DNA of 64,000 nt from NCBI GenBank assembly GCA_016795545.1, contig JAEUGX010000074.1, forward strand, positions 59,910 through 123,909, in the 5' to 3' direction. The notes below the pieces were generated by a model. The model was not told the origin of the DNA, ran no database searches, and saw only the letters and a program-made list of their open reading frames with translations. Numbering within the stretch: the first letter of the stretch is position 1; each line of letters starts with the position of its first letter. Source of the DNA: Opitutaceae bacterium (GTDB taxonomy: Bacteria; Verrucomicrobiota; Verrucomicrobiia; Opitutales; Opitutaceae). This document shows positions 35,533 to 44,079 of this stretch, one piece after another. A program made the position numbers and the translations under genes.

Positions 35533-35920
35533 TTTCGCCGGGGCCGCTGTATCGCGGCATGCCCCTTCCTGACTGGCCATCCATTCTCCTCGGAGAGCGC
35601 CGATTTGAGCTCCGTGTAGGTTCACAACCGCGTGGCGCTGTCGGACCCATATCCAGATCTTCCACTACGTATACCCTCTTTTTATGGCATGCATTCGGTA
35701 GTGTTGCTGAAAATTCACATTGCTAGTGAATCCATCAGGTAATTTCAAGTGTCATTAATCACTTCAATTTAATTACTTATGTAATAATTTGAGCCTATTT
35801 GGCAGAAATCAAACCTGAACTATAGGCCTCGACAGCCGAATACCGTCGGCTGTATTCGAATATATCTCAGCTGAAATTGCGTCTAGTTTCAGCAAACCAG
35901 GATAAAAACCCAACAGACCC
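35533..35920 (+). promoter_or_regulatory. AT-rich leader of the TonB receptor with hairpin
   Basis: A 388-bp AT-rich gap without a supported gene. A palindrome ATTAC-TTAT-GTAAT lies at 35772-35785. Closer to the gene, ACAGCCGA and TCGGCTGT (35832-35839, 35846-35853) form a perfect 8-bp stem, and CGAATA / TATTCG can pair alternatively across it. This suggests a regulated 5' leader. No known riboswitch consensus was recognised. Confidence 0.45.
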
Positions 35921-38545
35921 ATGTACTCTATACATCGTTCGATGGTTGCGGTTGACCACCGCAGAACTGCAAGGTCGTTCAGGGCGAGCACGTTTGCGTT
36001 TGCCCTTTTTGTTGGCTGCGGAGCGGCAATTGCCCAGCAATCCGCTCAGCCGTCTTCCTCGCTTGAGAAGAAAGCAGAGGTGATCGAGCTGGAAAAGCTG
36101 GTGGTTGAAGGCTCCCTGCTGGGCCAGGCCAAAGCTCTGAAAGGCACCAAGGAGGCCGTGAACCTCGTGAACATCATCTCATCAGACAAGATGGGAACGT
36201 TCCCCGACCTTAACGCGGCTGAGGCGCTCGGGCGCCTTCCGGGCGTCAGCGTGATCCTGGAGGCCGGCGAAGGTCGCTTCGTGTCGATCCGCGGCGCCCG
36301 TCCGCAGTACAACGGTACGCTAGTCAATGGATTCACGCTTCCTTCCGCCGACGCAGAGACCCGGCGCAATGACTTGGTCACGATTTCTAATGCGCTCATC
36401 GAGACCATTGTCGTCACCAAGGCTGCAATGCCGGACATTCCATCCGACGGTATTGGTGGCGTGGCGAACATCCTGATGCGCAATCCGCTGGACTTGCAGG
36501 CGCGGATGATCACAGCGTCGGGTTTTGTAGGCGTCAATGAACTGGGCGCCCTGCAGGACCGCGAAAGTTTCACTTACGGAGATTTCATCGGAAAAGAACA
36601 GCGCTTCGCATACACGATCTCGCTGAACCGGCGCGAGTCCGACTCATACTACGACGAAATCGAGTCCAACGGCGCGGTGCCCACGGCTGGAACCGGCGGA
36701 TCGACCGTGAACGGCATTGTGCAGTTTCGCGATCAACGCACCGAAGCCGTCCGGCGCAACGAGGGCTTTGACCTCGCATTCGCCGCGCGGCTCGGCGACC
36801 ACACCCGTCTCGTGGCCCGCGGCTTTCATTCGTTTGGTCTGCAAGATCAGCGTATCTACCGCTACACCTACAGCGGCTTTGCTCCTTACAGAGTCGGCGG
36901 TTCGGTGGTCGATTTCGATGCCGATGGCGGCCTGATCACGGGACGCGTCGCCGCGCTCTACCGCCAGCGCACCTGGCGCCTGGAGGTCAAGGGGTGGAAC
37001 CTGACCGGCGTCACGGAACTGGGAGACTCGATCACGCTGGACTACGGTTTCTCGAGCTCCCGCTCATTCGAGAAATACCTGTCCGACTTTTACTTCAGCG
37101 GCGTCCGTATCAACAGCTACGGCGACCCGGTCCGTCTCCTCATGAATTCGGACTCCTACAAGCTGATCCCCACTGGCGCGACTTCTACGGCCGTGCTCAC
37201 GAATCCCGCGAGCTACCCCATCGCAAGCAACGTCGACGCTCCGCAACGCAAGGACTGGGAGGCGGAGAAGACCCCCTACGTCAACATCGCGAAGGAGTTC
37301 GAGATGGCCGGCGGCGGCAAGCTGGAGCTGAAGACCGGCACCTACCTGCGTTTCAAGGGCAAAGCCAATCCGAACGAGGTCTATTCCCGCACCCAGACCG
37401 GCACCCTCACCTTCGCCAATCTGGGCAACGTCGGCCCGCTCGACGATTTCGATCAGAAGAATATCAATCTCGGCGTGCGCTACAACCCGGAGGTTGCCCG
37501 CGGGCTCGTCACGGCGAATCCCGGCTCGTTCGGACCGCTGGTCGCCGCTCTGCTGCCCGGGGGCACCGCCATGTACGATGCCCGCGAAGACATCTACGCC
37601 GGCTATGCCATGGGCACCTACACCAAGCAGAAACTGACGCTGGTCGCTGGCGTGCGCTACGAGAAAACGGACGAAAAATTCGTGCGCCTGACTTCCGCGG
37701 TGGGCGGCTTCTACAAGGAGTTCTCCGATAGCTACGACCACTACATGCCGTCGGTTCACCTGAAGTACGAGATCAAGCCTGACATGTACATCCGCGCTAG
37801 CTGGACAAACACCGTCGCTCGCCCCGACGCCAGCAATATCTACAGCACAGAGACGATCGATCCCGTCAACTTTACGATCTTCTCCCCGAATCCGGGCCTC
37901 GAGGCGCTCACCTCGAGCAACTTCGATCTTTCCTTCGACTGGTATACCGGCGCCCTCGGTCAGTTCATGGTCGGCGTGTTTTCCAAAGACATCTCAAACT
38001 TCCCGTTCGAGGTCGTCGATCAGGTCGTGATCAACGGCAACAACTACCGGCGCACGTCCGTCCAGGCCAACACGGACGGCATGATCCGCGGCTGGGAGGC
38101 ATCGTTCCGACGCAATTTTGATTTTCTGCCGGGTTTCCTCAGCGGGCTTGGCCTGGACGTCAACTATTGCGGTCTCGACTCCGAGATCAAATCGCCCCTC
38201 CGGTCGGACAGTCCGGAACTTGAGCAGCAGCCGGCCTACATCCTCAACGCCTCCCTCATCTACGCCTACAAGGGCCTCTTCCTTCGCCTAGCGATGTCGG
38301 ACACGGGCGAACAGATCGAGTCCACTGGCGGCGTCCCGGCTGACGACGAAATCACGACCGAGCGCCAGCTGTGGGACTTCACCGCGAGTTACGACTTCGG
38401 CCGTAACAAGAACTACCAGTTGTTCTTCGAATGGCGAAATATCACCAACGAGCCGACCCTCTCGTACTGGCGGACCTCTGGGCTCCTGGCCCACAAGTGG
38501 AACAGCGGCGCCACGATCGGTGGCGGCGCCCGCATTCGCTTCTGA
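35921..38545 (+). CDS. TonB-dependent receptor
   Basis: Outer-membrane importer, 874 residues from ATG 35921; ATG 35942 is also possible. Leader (FAFALFVGCGAAIAQ), TonB-box-like ELEKLVVEG, plug with IISSDKMGTFPDLNAAEALG, GRFVSIRGARP and DGIGGVANI, then a barrel ending GARIRF, the aromatic C-terminus used for outer-membrane insertion. Same Xanthomonas/Caulobacter-type family as the two other receptors in the window. Composition is less GC-rich than surrounding genes. A strong terminator follows and an AraC gene lies downstream, which may control it. Confidence 0.94.
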   Translation: MYSIHRSMVAVDHRRTARSFRASTFAFALFVGCGAAIAQQSAQPSSSLEKKAEVIELEKLVVEGSLLGQAKALKGTKEAVNLVNIISSDKMGTFPDLNAAEALGRLPGVSVILEAGEGRFVSIRGARPQYNGTLVNGFTLPSADAETRRNDLVTISNALIETIVVTKAAMPDIPSDGIGGVANILMRNPLDLQARMITASGFVGVNELGALQDRESFTYGDFIGKEQRFAYTISLNRRESDSYYDEIESNGAVPTAGTGGSTVNGIVQFRDQRTEAVRRNEGFDLAFAARLGDHTRLVARGFHSFGLQDQRIYRYTYSGFAPYRVGGSVVDFDADGGLITGRVAALYRQRTWRLEVKGWNLTGVTELGDSITLDYGFSSSRSFEKYLSDFYFSGVRINSYGDPVRLLMNSDSYKLIPTGATSTAVLTNPASYPIASNVDAPQRKDWEAEKTPYVNIAKEFEMAGGGKLELKTGTYLRFKGKANPNEVYSRTQTGTLTFANLGNVGPLDDFDQKNINLGVRYNPEVARGLVTANPGSFGPLVAALLPGGTAMYDAREDIYAGYAMGTYTKQKLTLVAGVRYEKTDEKFVRLTSAVGGFYKEFSDSYDHYMPSVHLKYEIKPDMYIRASWTNTVARPDASNIYSTETIDPVNFTIFSPNPGLEALTSSNFDLSFDWYTGALGQFMVGVFSKDISNFPFEVVDQVVINGNNYRRTSVQANTDGMIRGWEASFRRNFDFLPGFLSGLGLDVNYCGLDSEIKSPLRSDSPELEQQPAYILNASLIYAYKGLFLRLAMSDTGEQIESTGGVPADDEITTERQLWDFTASYDFGRNKNYQLFFEWRNITNEPTLSYWRTSGLLAHKWNSGATIGGGARIRF

Positions 38546-38570
38546 TCGCAATCCCTCTGCTTCCTTCGGG

Positions 38571-38598
38571 GCCGGCCATTATTGGCCGGCTCTTTTTT
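38571..38598 (+). terminator. Rho-independent terminator
   Basis: GCCGGCC (38571-38577), a 6-nt loop and GGCCGGC (38584-38590) are followed by TCTTTTTT. It lies 26 bp after the TonB receptor stop. Confidence 0.88.
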
Positions 38599-38749
38599 GG
38601 CTCACGACAGGCAGTGGGCCGCGGATCAAGGCGCGTGCCTGCCCTGCGCCCCTCCCGCGGCGATGCCAGCCAAGTCCGGCGGCAGTCCTGCCCGATCTTC
38701 ACGTCCGCTTGCTTATCCGGCAGTGCCAAGGTAATGCTTCCCGCTCTCC

Positions 38750-39439
38750 ATGCCACTCACCCAGAATTTGTGGTATCTTGGCGCCCAGCTCATGGCGTCC
38801 ATCCAGGCTTGCGACTTGGCGACGTCGCGCCGCCACCTGCAGACGATTCTCCGCGTGATCGCCACCGAGCCGTGGAGCCGCTTCTCCCACTACCGGCTGC
38901 GCACGCTCCAGATCCTGACGAACGCCAACCGGGCGGCCTTCGGCGCCGGCGCGCCGGGTGACGAGCTGGGGCGGCACACCCGCTGGATCATCACCCGCCT
39001 CGACCGCGTGAAGACCTGGCCCCAGCTCGAGAAGCTCGCCCACGACGCTCTGGAACGCACCGTCGCGCTGGTCCCGCGGCAGAAAGCCTACCAACACCGG
39101 GTCGCGCGCGAGGCGATCGACTACATCCGGATCCACTACGCGGAGGCCGTCAGCCGCCAGCAGCTGGCCGCCCGGCTGCGCTGCAGCCCGGCCCATTTCA
39201 GCCGCGTGTTTTCCCGCGTCACCGGACATTCCTTCAAGGACTTCCTGCAGCGCTGTCGCCTCGAGCGGGCCAAGGAGCTGCTCCGGGAATCGCACCTGCA
39301 GGTCGCCGAGATCGCCGCCACCGTCGGCTACCAGGACCCGTTCCAGTTCTCGAAGATGTTCCGGAAGCGCGAGGGGGTGAGCCCGCGGCAATTCCGCGAG
39401 TCGCGCCAAGCCGGAATCATGCCGTTGCGGGTTGAGTGA
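38750..39439 (+). CDS. AraC-family transcriptional regulator
   Basis: A 229-residue regulator. The C-terminal 100 residues hold two helix-turn-helices (SRQQLAARLRCSPAHFSRVF and EIAATVGYQDPFQFSKMFRK) and the family signature ending GVSPRQFRES. The N-terminal 120 residues are all-helical and short, unlike the cupin sensor of AraC itself, so effector binding is not obvious. It lies after the TonB receptor terminator, and candidate targets are that receptor or the ceramidase/MFS pair. Confidence 0.92.
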   Translation: MPLTQNLWYLGAQLMASIQACDLATSRRHLQTILRVIATEPWSRFSHYRLRTLQILTNANRAAFGAGAPGDELGRHTRWIITRLDRVKTWPQLEKLAHDALERTVALVPRQKAYQHRVAREAIDYIRIHYAEAVSRQQLAARLRCSPAHFSRVFSRVTGHSFKDFLQRCRLERAKELLRESHLQVAEIAATVGYQDPFQFSKMFRKREGVSPRQFRESRQAGIMPLRVE

Positions 39440-39802
39440 GGAGAGTGAAGGGCTGATTTTCCGGCTTTCTCGCGCTTCCCCGGGCTCAATCCCGCCGGGA
39501 TGGCCGTGCAGAGCGGAAAGGCGGGGGAACTCCGGAAGGCAGGAGGGGCGGGAGGGACGAGGACGGGAAATCGCCCCGACCCTGACGACCCCGAGGCCGG
39601 ATCGCTCACAGCCCACCCCTTAACCCCATCGCGCCCTTCGCGGCCCTCCCCCCTTCTCCCCGTAGTTCCGCCCGGGAGGGCCGGGATCAACCAAGACGGG
39701 CCCGCTGATTACGCCCAGGGCCGCGAATGGAGGCGTGGGAGAGCATGCGATTGCTGATGATCGCACGATGCGGCGCGCGACCATGCCCTGATGCCGCGGC
39801 CT
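39440..39802. other. Gene-free gap
   Basis: A 363-bp stretch between convergent AraC and LLM genes. It is G- and C-tract rich. I found no gene, terminator with T tract, or repeat that I can support. Confidence 0.5.
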
Positions 39803-40852
39803 TCACTTCCCCGGCGCGCTCCCTCGACCCGCGCGGACCAGCGGGGCCACGCGCGTGGCCAGCAGCTCGATGGCGCGCAGGGTCTTGGCCGCGGGAATCG
39901 AGCCGCCGTTGAGCAGCAGCGTCACCCGTCCGAAACCCCCGAGCGCGGCGTGCGCCCGCAGGATCTTCTCCGCCACGAGCTCGGGCGCGCCGACCAGCAG
40001 CGCGCCAGTCGGCCCGCAGAGCGCGTCGAACTGCGCGCGGGTGGTCGGCCCCCAGCCGCGCTCGCGGCCGATCTGGGTGAAGGCCTCGGCGTAGGCGGGA
40101 TAAAAATCGTCGGCCGCCTGCGCGGTCGAGTCGCCGACGAAGCCGATGAAGTGGATGCCGACCTCCAGGCGCTCCGGCGGGTGCCCGGCACGCGCGCCGG
40201 CCTCGCGGTAGAGATCGAGCAGCGGCCGGAACCGGTGCGGCTCGCCGCCGATGATGGCCAGCACCAGCGGCAGCCCGAGGCGCCCGGCGCGGATCACCGA
40301 GGCCGGCGTGCCGCCGACGCCGATGCGCACCGGCAGCGGCTGCTGCACCGGCCGCGGATAAACCCCCTGCCCGGTCAGCGGCGCGCGGTGCCGGCCGGAC
40401 CAGTGCACCTCGACCTGGTCGCGGAGCTGCAGCAGCAGCTCGAGCTTCTCGGCGAAGAGCGTGTCGTAGTCGTCGAGCTCATAGCCGAAGAGCGGGAACG
40501 ACTCGATGAAGGAGCCACGGCCGACGATGATCTCGGCCCGCCCCCCGGAGATCAGGTCCAGCGTGGCGAAATCCTGGAACACCCGCACGGGATCGTCGGA
40601 GCTGAGCACCGTGACGGCGCTGGCGAGCCGGATGCGCCGGGTCCGCGCCGCGGCGGCGGCCAGGATGACGGCCGGAGCCGACGACAGGTACTCGGGGCGG
40701 TGGTGTTCGCCGAGGCCGAACACGTCGAGCCCGGCCTGGTCGGCCAGCTCGATCTCGGCGAGCAGCCCGCGCATCCGCCCGGCCGGGTCCAGGGCGGCGC
40801 GACGCGCCGGGTTGAAGCTCGTCTCCACGAAGCTGTCGATGCCGATCTGCAT
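39803..40852 (-). CDS. LLM class flavin-dependent oxidoreductase
   Basis: Luciferase-like monooxygenase family protein, 349 residues. Seen: MQIGIDSFVET at the start, ADQAGLDVFGLGEHHRPEYL, RLASAVTVLSSDDPVRVFQDFATLD and the flavin-loop region AEIIVGRGSF. It probably uses reduced flavin from a separate reductase to oxidise a small substrate. It stands alone on the minus strand, divergent from the Tat-exported protein gene, so context gives no hint of substrate. Confidence 0.93.
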   Translation of the reverse strand: MQIGIDSFVETSFNPARRAALDPAGRMRGLLAEIELADQAGLDVFGLGEHHRPEYLSSAPAVILAAAAARTRRIRLASAVTVLSSDDPVRVFQDFATLDLISGGRAEIIVGRGSFIESFPLFGYELDDYDTLFAEKLELLLQLRDQVEVHWSGRHRAPLTGQGVYPRPVQQPLPVRIGVGGTPASVIRAGRLGLPLVLAIIGGEPHRFRPLLDLYREAGARAGHPPERLEVGIHFIGFVGDSTAQAADDFYPAYAEAFTQIGRERGWGPTTRAQFDALCGPTGALLVGAPELVAEKILRAHAALGGFGRVTLLLNGGSIPAAKTLRAIELLATRVAPLVRAGRGSAPGK

Positions 40853-40973
40853 CCGGCAATTGCAGCCACCTTGGCGGGATTGTCAAAAGGCCGCCGCCGC
40901 GTTCAACGTCCACCATTTTTCTCGGCTTTTCCTGCTGACCCGCGGGGCCCGTTCCTGCACCTTGGCGCACCCC

Positions 40974-42416
40974 ATGAACCGTCGAAAATTCCTCGCGACC
41001 ACGATCGTCGGCACCCTTGCGGCGCGCTCCCTCCTCGCCAGCAGCGGCCCGACCGCCGGCACCATCACCCCGCTCGGCAAGCTGGTCCACGACTGCCTCA
41101 TCCCCGGCCAGGGCCGGGACAACGGCGCCTTCCCCGCCCACCCCAACGGCATCCGGCTGAGCAAGGACCGCTTCCTCGTGCTGTATGCGACCCGCGGCTG
41201 GCGCGGGGTCGACGAGGACCGCAGCATCATCTACCAGGTACGCGTCAAGGGATTCGACGGCGTGATCCTCAAGGAGGGCATGCTGGCGTCGTCCACCGAC
41301 GCCTGGGATCCGCTCGGCGACGGCAGCCGGCACTTCATGGCCCAGGGCCATCCCGGCGGTTTCGGCGTGCCGAAGGGAGCGCTGATCGACGGCCGGCCGG
41401 CGCCGCACGCGAACCTCTTCGTCATCTGCTGGTATCGGTACGCGCGGCCCTTCGCGGGTCCCGACCGGGTCGAGCGGCCGCTCGCCGCGAAGACGCACAC
41501 CGTGTGCTGGGTGCAGGTGCGGTTGAACGACGCCGGCAACGACATCGAGATCGTCGAGCCCGAGTCGCTGCTGCGGTCGCCGGACTTCGATCCCGCCGAT
41601 CCGGCCGGCCGGCTCAGCAACATCACCTTCATCCAGGCCCAGAGCTACAACGCCTCCGCCACCGAGTGGGTGCACCAGGGCTCGGGCGCCTGGCCCGACC
41701 GCAACGACCCCAAGGCCGCCGGCCCGGTGGCGTTGAAGTTCCGCTACCATCCCGCCCGGCACCGCTACGAGTGGGTGGAGACCGGCCCGCGGTTCTTCCC
41801 GCCCGGATTCGAAGCCATCGAGGGCAGCCTCGTGCGGCTGGACGACGGCTGGGCCATGTACGCCCGTCCCCACAAGGACGCGAACCTGCCGCTGCTTTGG
41901 GTGCGGTTGGACGATCCCTTCTCGCTCGCCGGCCGGAAGCTGTTCAACCAGCCGCGCGCGGGCCAGCCGATCGTGCGGGCCCCGGTGTCGGCCTACCGCT
42001 GCGCGGACGGCCGGATCCGCGTGTTCACCGGCGACCGCGAGGGCTCGCCCTACCAAAATCGCCGGCACCCGCTCTACTGCTGGGAGGCCGACCCGCGCAA
42101 CGACTTCGCGCTCACCCGCCGGCAGGTCGTGTTCGACCTCCTGGCCACGGATTCAGCGCTGCGACCCGAGTCCGAACCGATCGCCGACATGTGCAAGGTC
42201 CTGCCGCACAGCGGCGGCAGCTCCCAGTGGCTGGTGCACCGCTTCCGCACGGAGTCGATCAACTACCGGCGCGAGCGCCCCGCCTCGACCAATCCCGAAC
42301 CCCAGTTCCGGGTGTCGCCCGCCGTCACCGACGACGAACGCGCCCTACACGGCATCTACATCGCGCGGCTCAATCTGGATGGAAGTTATCCGGACGTGTG
42401 GTCGTTCTCCGGCTGA
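40974..42416 (+). CDS. Tat-exported sialidase/propeller-like protein
   Basis: A 480-residue protein starting at ATG 40974 with a twin-arginine leader (MNRRKFLATTIVGTLAARSL). The mature part reads like a propeller protein of the BNR/neuraminidase type: RLSKDRFLVLYATRGWRG near the start, EGSLVRLDDGWAMYARPHKD, and RCADGRIRVFTGDREG. No full Asp box is visible and catalytic residues cannot be assigned, so it is best called a secreted propeller-like protein of unknown activity. Tat export suggests folding or cofactor binding before secretion. Frames extending upstream lack family features. Confidence 0.78.
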   Translation: MNRRKFLATTIVGTLAARSLLASSGPTAGTITPLGKLVHDCLIPGQGRDNGAFPAHPNGIRLSKDRFLVLYATRGWRGVDEDRSIIYQVRVKGFDGVILKEGMLASSTDAWDPLGDGSRHFMAQGHPGGFGVPKGALIDGRPAPHANLFVICWYRYARPFAGPDRVERPLAAKTHTVCWVQVRLNDAGNDIEIVEPESLLRSPDFDPADPAGRLSNITFIQAQSYNASATEWVHQGSGAWPDRNDPKAAGPVALKFRYHPARHRYEWVETGPRFFPPGFEAIEGSLVRLDDGWAMYARPHKDANLPLLWVRLDDPFSLAGRKLFNQPRAGQPIVRAPVSAYRCADGRIRVFTGDREGSPYQNRRHPLYCWEADPRNDFALTRRQVVFDLLATDSALRPESEPIADMCKVLPHSGGSSQWLVHRFRTESINYRRERPASTNPEPQFRVSPAVTDDERALHGIYIARLNLDGSYPDVWSFSG

Positions 42417-42640
42417 GTGGCGGAAACAGGGAGCGCCTGAAGGTCGAAAGCCCGTGTCGGGACTCTCTTCTCTCAACTCATCCTCTTCACTCTCCTCGAT
42501 TTGCGTCCATCCGCGCTATTCGCGGGCGTCTCTTTCATCCTGCTTTCCTGAGTTCCGCATCCTCTCTGCGCAGCCATCCCGGCGGAACTGAATTCCGGAG
42601 TAGTCGTGAGAACTTTACGGTTCAACTGCAGGAGTGAGTG

Positions 42641-42994
42641 TCAGCGGAACCGGAGCTTGGATTTTTCGGCGCTCGGGGCGTGGGCGCGGACGCGCTGGCG
42701 CGCCTCGCCCTCGATCACGTCCAACCGGTGATCCCGGGCGATGCCCGGGGCATGAAAACGATGGGCGGGATCGCTGAGACGCTTGGCCAAGGTCGACCGG
42801 ATGGTGAGCGGCGGAGGTCCTCCGGGTTTCGATGAACCGTCCTCCGCCAGCAGCTGGCGCTTCGCCTCGAACCAGTGCTCCCAGTCGGCCCCGTCCGGAC
42901 ATCCGCCCTTGAGCCACAGCGCATGCGCGCGCTCGCGGATTCGATACTCGGTGATTTCGGCGGGTGTTTTCCTGCCACGGGGGGTTGCATTCAT
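42641..42994 (-). CDS. DUF2934 domain protein
   Basis: A 117-residue protein starting at ATG 42994, preceded by AAGGAG six bases upstream on the coding strand. The core ITEYRIRERAHALWLKGG then DGADWEHWFEAKRQLL matches DUF2934, a short helical domain of unknown function common in soil bacteria. The C-terminal half is basic and looks disordered. A longer upstream frame runs through the hairpin repeat and is not coding. Neighbours give no function. Confidence 0.75.
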   Translation of the reverse strand: MNATPRGRKTPAEITEYRIRERAHALWLKGGCPDGADWEHWFEAKRQLLAEDGSSKPGGPPPLTIRSTLAKRLSDPAHRFHAPGIARDHRLDVIEGEARQRVRAHAPSAEKSKLRFR

Positions 42995-43115
42995 GGTCTG
43001 CTCCTTCTGGCAGAAGCATACTCCCCATCTTCCCGCCGCACCGGGCATTCCTTGGTTTTTCCGCGCCGGATCTTGGCCAGAGGACCAACCGCCCAAGCTG
43101 CAGGAATCCCAACGT

Positions 43116-43176
43116 CTTCGCGGCTTTGCGTGAGTCATATACCGACCGATAAATTGGCTCACGCAAAGTCGCCAAG
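43116..43176. repeat. 61-bp hairpin element, copy 3
   Basis: Arms at 43116-43134 and 43158-43176 match the 22545 element with two mismatches between them; the 23-nt loop keeps ACCGACCG. The surrounding gap 42995-43279 contains nothing else that I can support. Confidence 0.8.
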
Positions 43177-43279
43177 GACTACTCGGTGGCTCACCGGTGG
43201 AGCCCTTTTCGCCACTCAGGCAAATGGAGGCGGGGCCATCAGCCCCGCAGGTCACCAGCCACGACGCCAGTCGACCCGC

Positions 43280-43963
43280 TCAGAAAATCGAGAACTTTTC
43301 CGGCACGTGGACGATGTCAGCGGATCTCAGGTAGAAATTCTCGCCCTGCTTGCCTTCCAGGAACAGCTTGAGGTTCAGTTTGTAGTTCTTCGTGACGCCG
43401 TTCTCCTGGCGGATAACGAGCACGGAGCGCGCGTCGCCCTTGATCGGATCGAAACCACCCGCCTCCATGATGGCCTCGAGTGCGGTGATCGGGCGGTCGG
43501 ATGCGTATTTGCCCGGGCGCAGCACGGCGCCGGAGACGTAGACCGCGAACGAGGTCGAGACGACCGTCACACGGACGTCCTTGGAGACCAGCTGCGACGA
43601 GAAGCGCGACACCAGATCCTGCTCGAGCGCCTGCGGTGTCAGGCCGGCCGCCATCACCTCGCCCACCAGGTCGAGCGTGATCCGGCCGTCGCCGCGGACC
43701 TTCTGGGTCGTGTCGAGGTTGGCGGCGCCGGGGAAGGAGACCTTGAGGACGTCGCCCTCGCGGATGGCGAGCACCTCGGGCTCCTTCGCCGCCGCGGCCG
43801 GAGCGGCCGCGACTCCGGGAGTCGTCGACTGGCAGCCCGTGGCGAACACGAGTCCGGCCGCGCCCAGCAGGGCGGCCGCCCGGGCCAGCCGGGAGCAGCG
43901 GGAACGGAAGCGGACAAGGCCGCGCGTCGAAGGCGGCAGGGATCGGGAAAGTGCGGAGTTCAT
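43280..43963 (-). CDS. Polysaccharide export (Wza-type) outer-membrane lipoprotein
   Basis: A 227-residue lipoprotein: leader with lipobox-like FATGCQST, a Poly_export domain (IREGDVLKVSFPGAANLD, VRGDGRITLDLVGEVMAAGL) and an SLBB-like domain (FAVYVSGAVLRPGKY, ALEAIMEAGGF). Wza-type proteins form the outer-membrane channel for capsule or exopolysaccharide. No copolymerase or glycosyltransferase gene is adjacent, so it may serve a distant exopolysaccharide/exosortase locus. The start ATG 43963 is the one giving a proper leader. Confidence 0.9.
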   Translation of the reverse strand: MNSALSRSLPPSTRGLVRFRSRCSRLARAAALLGAAGLVFATGCQSTTPGVAAAPAAAAKEPEVLAIREGDVLKVSFPGAANLDTTQKVRGDGRITLDLVGEVMAAGLTPQALEQDLVSRFSSQLVSKDVRVTVVSTSFAVYVSGAVLRPGKYASDRPITALEAIMEAGGFDPIKGDARSVLVIRQENGVTKNYKLNLKLFLEGKQGENFYLRSADIVHVPEKFSIF

Positions 43964-44079
43964 GGTGGCGCCTGGGTTGGAGCTGGGTCGGCCGGCGGGA
44001 CCGGCGGAGGCGTCATGGAGTAGTTGAGCCCCCCGGCCCCAGCAAGCCGAAAGCCGGTGCGGCGCGGGCCCGGGCGGCG

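Noticed and set aside
35809..35991. 60-residue minus-strand frame upstream of the TonB receptor
   Set aside because: Overlaps the receptor leader and start, no family features.
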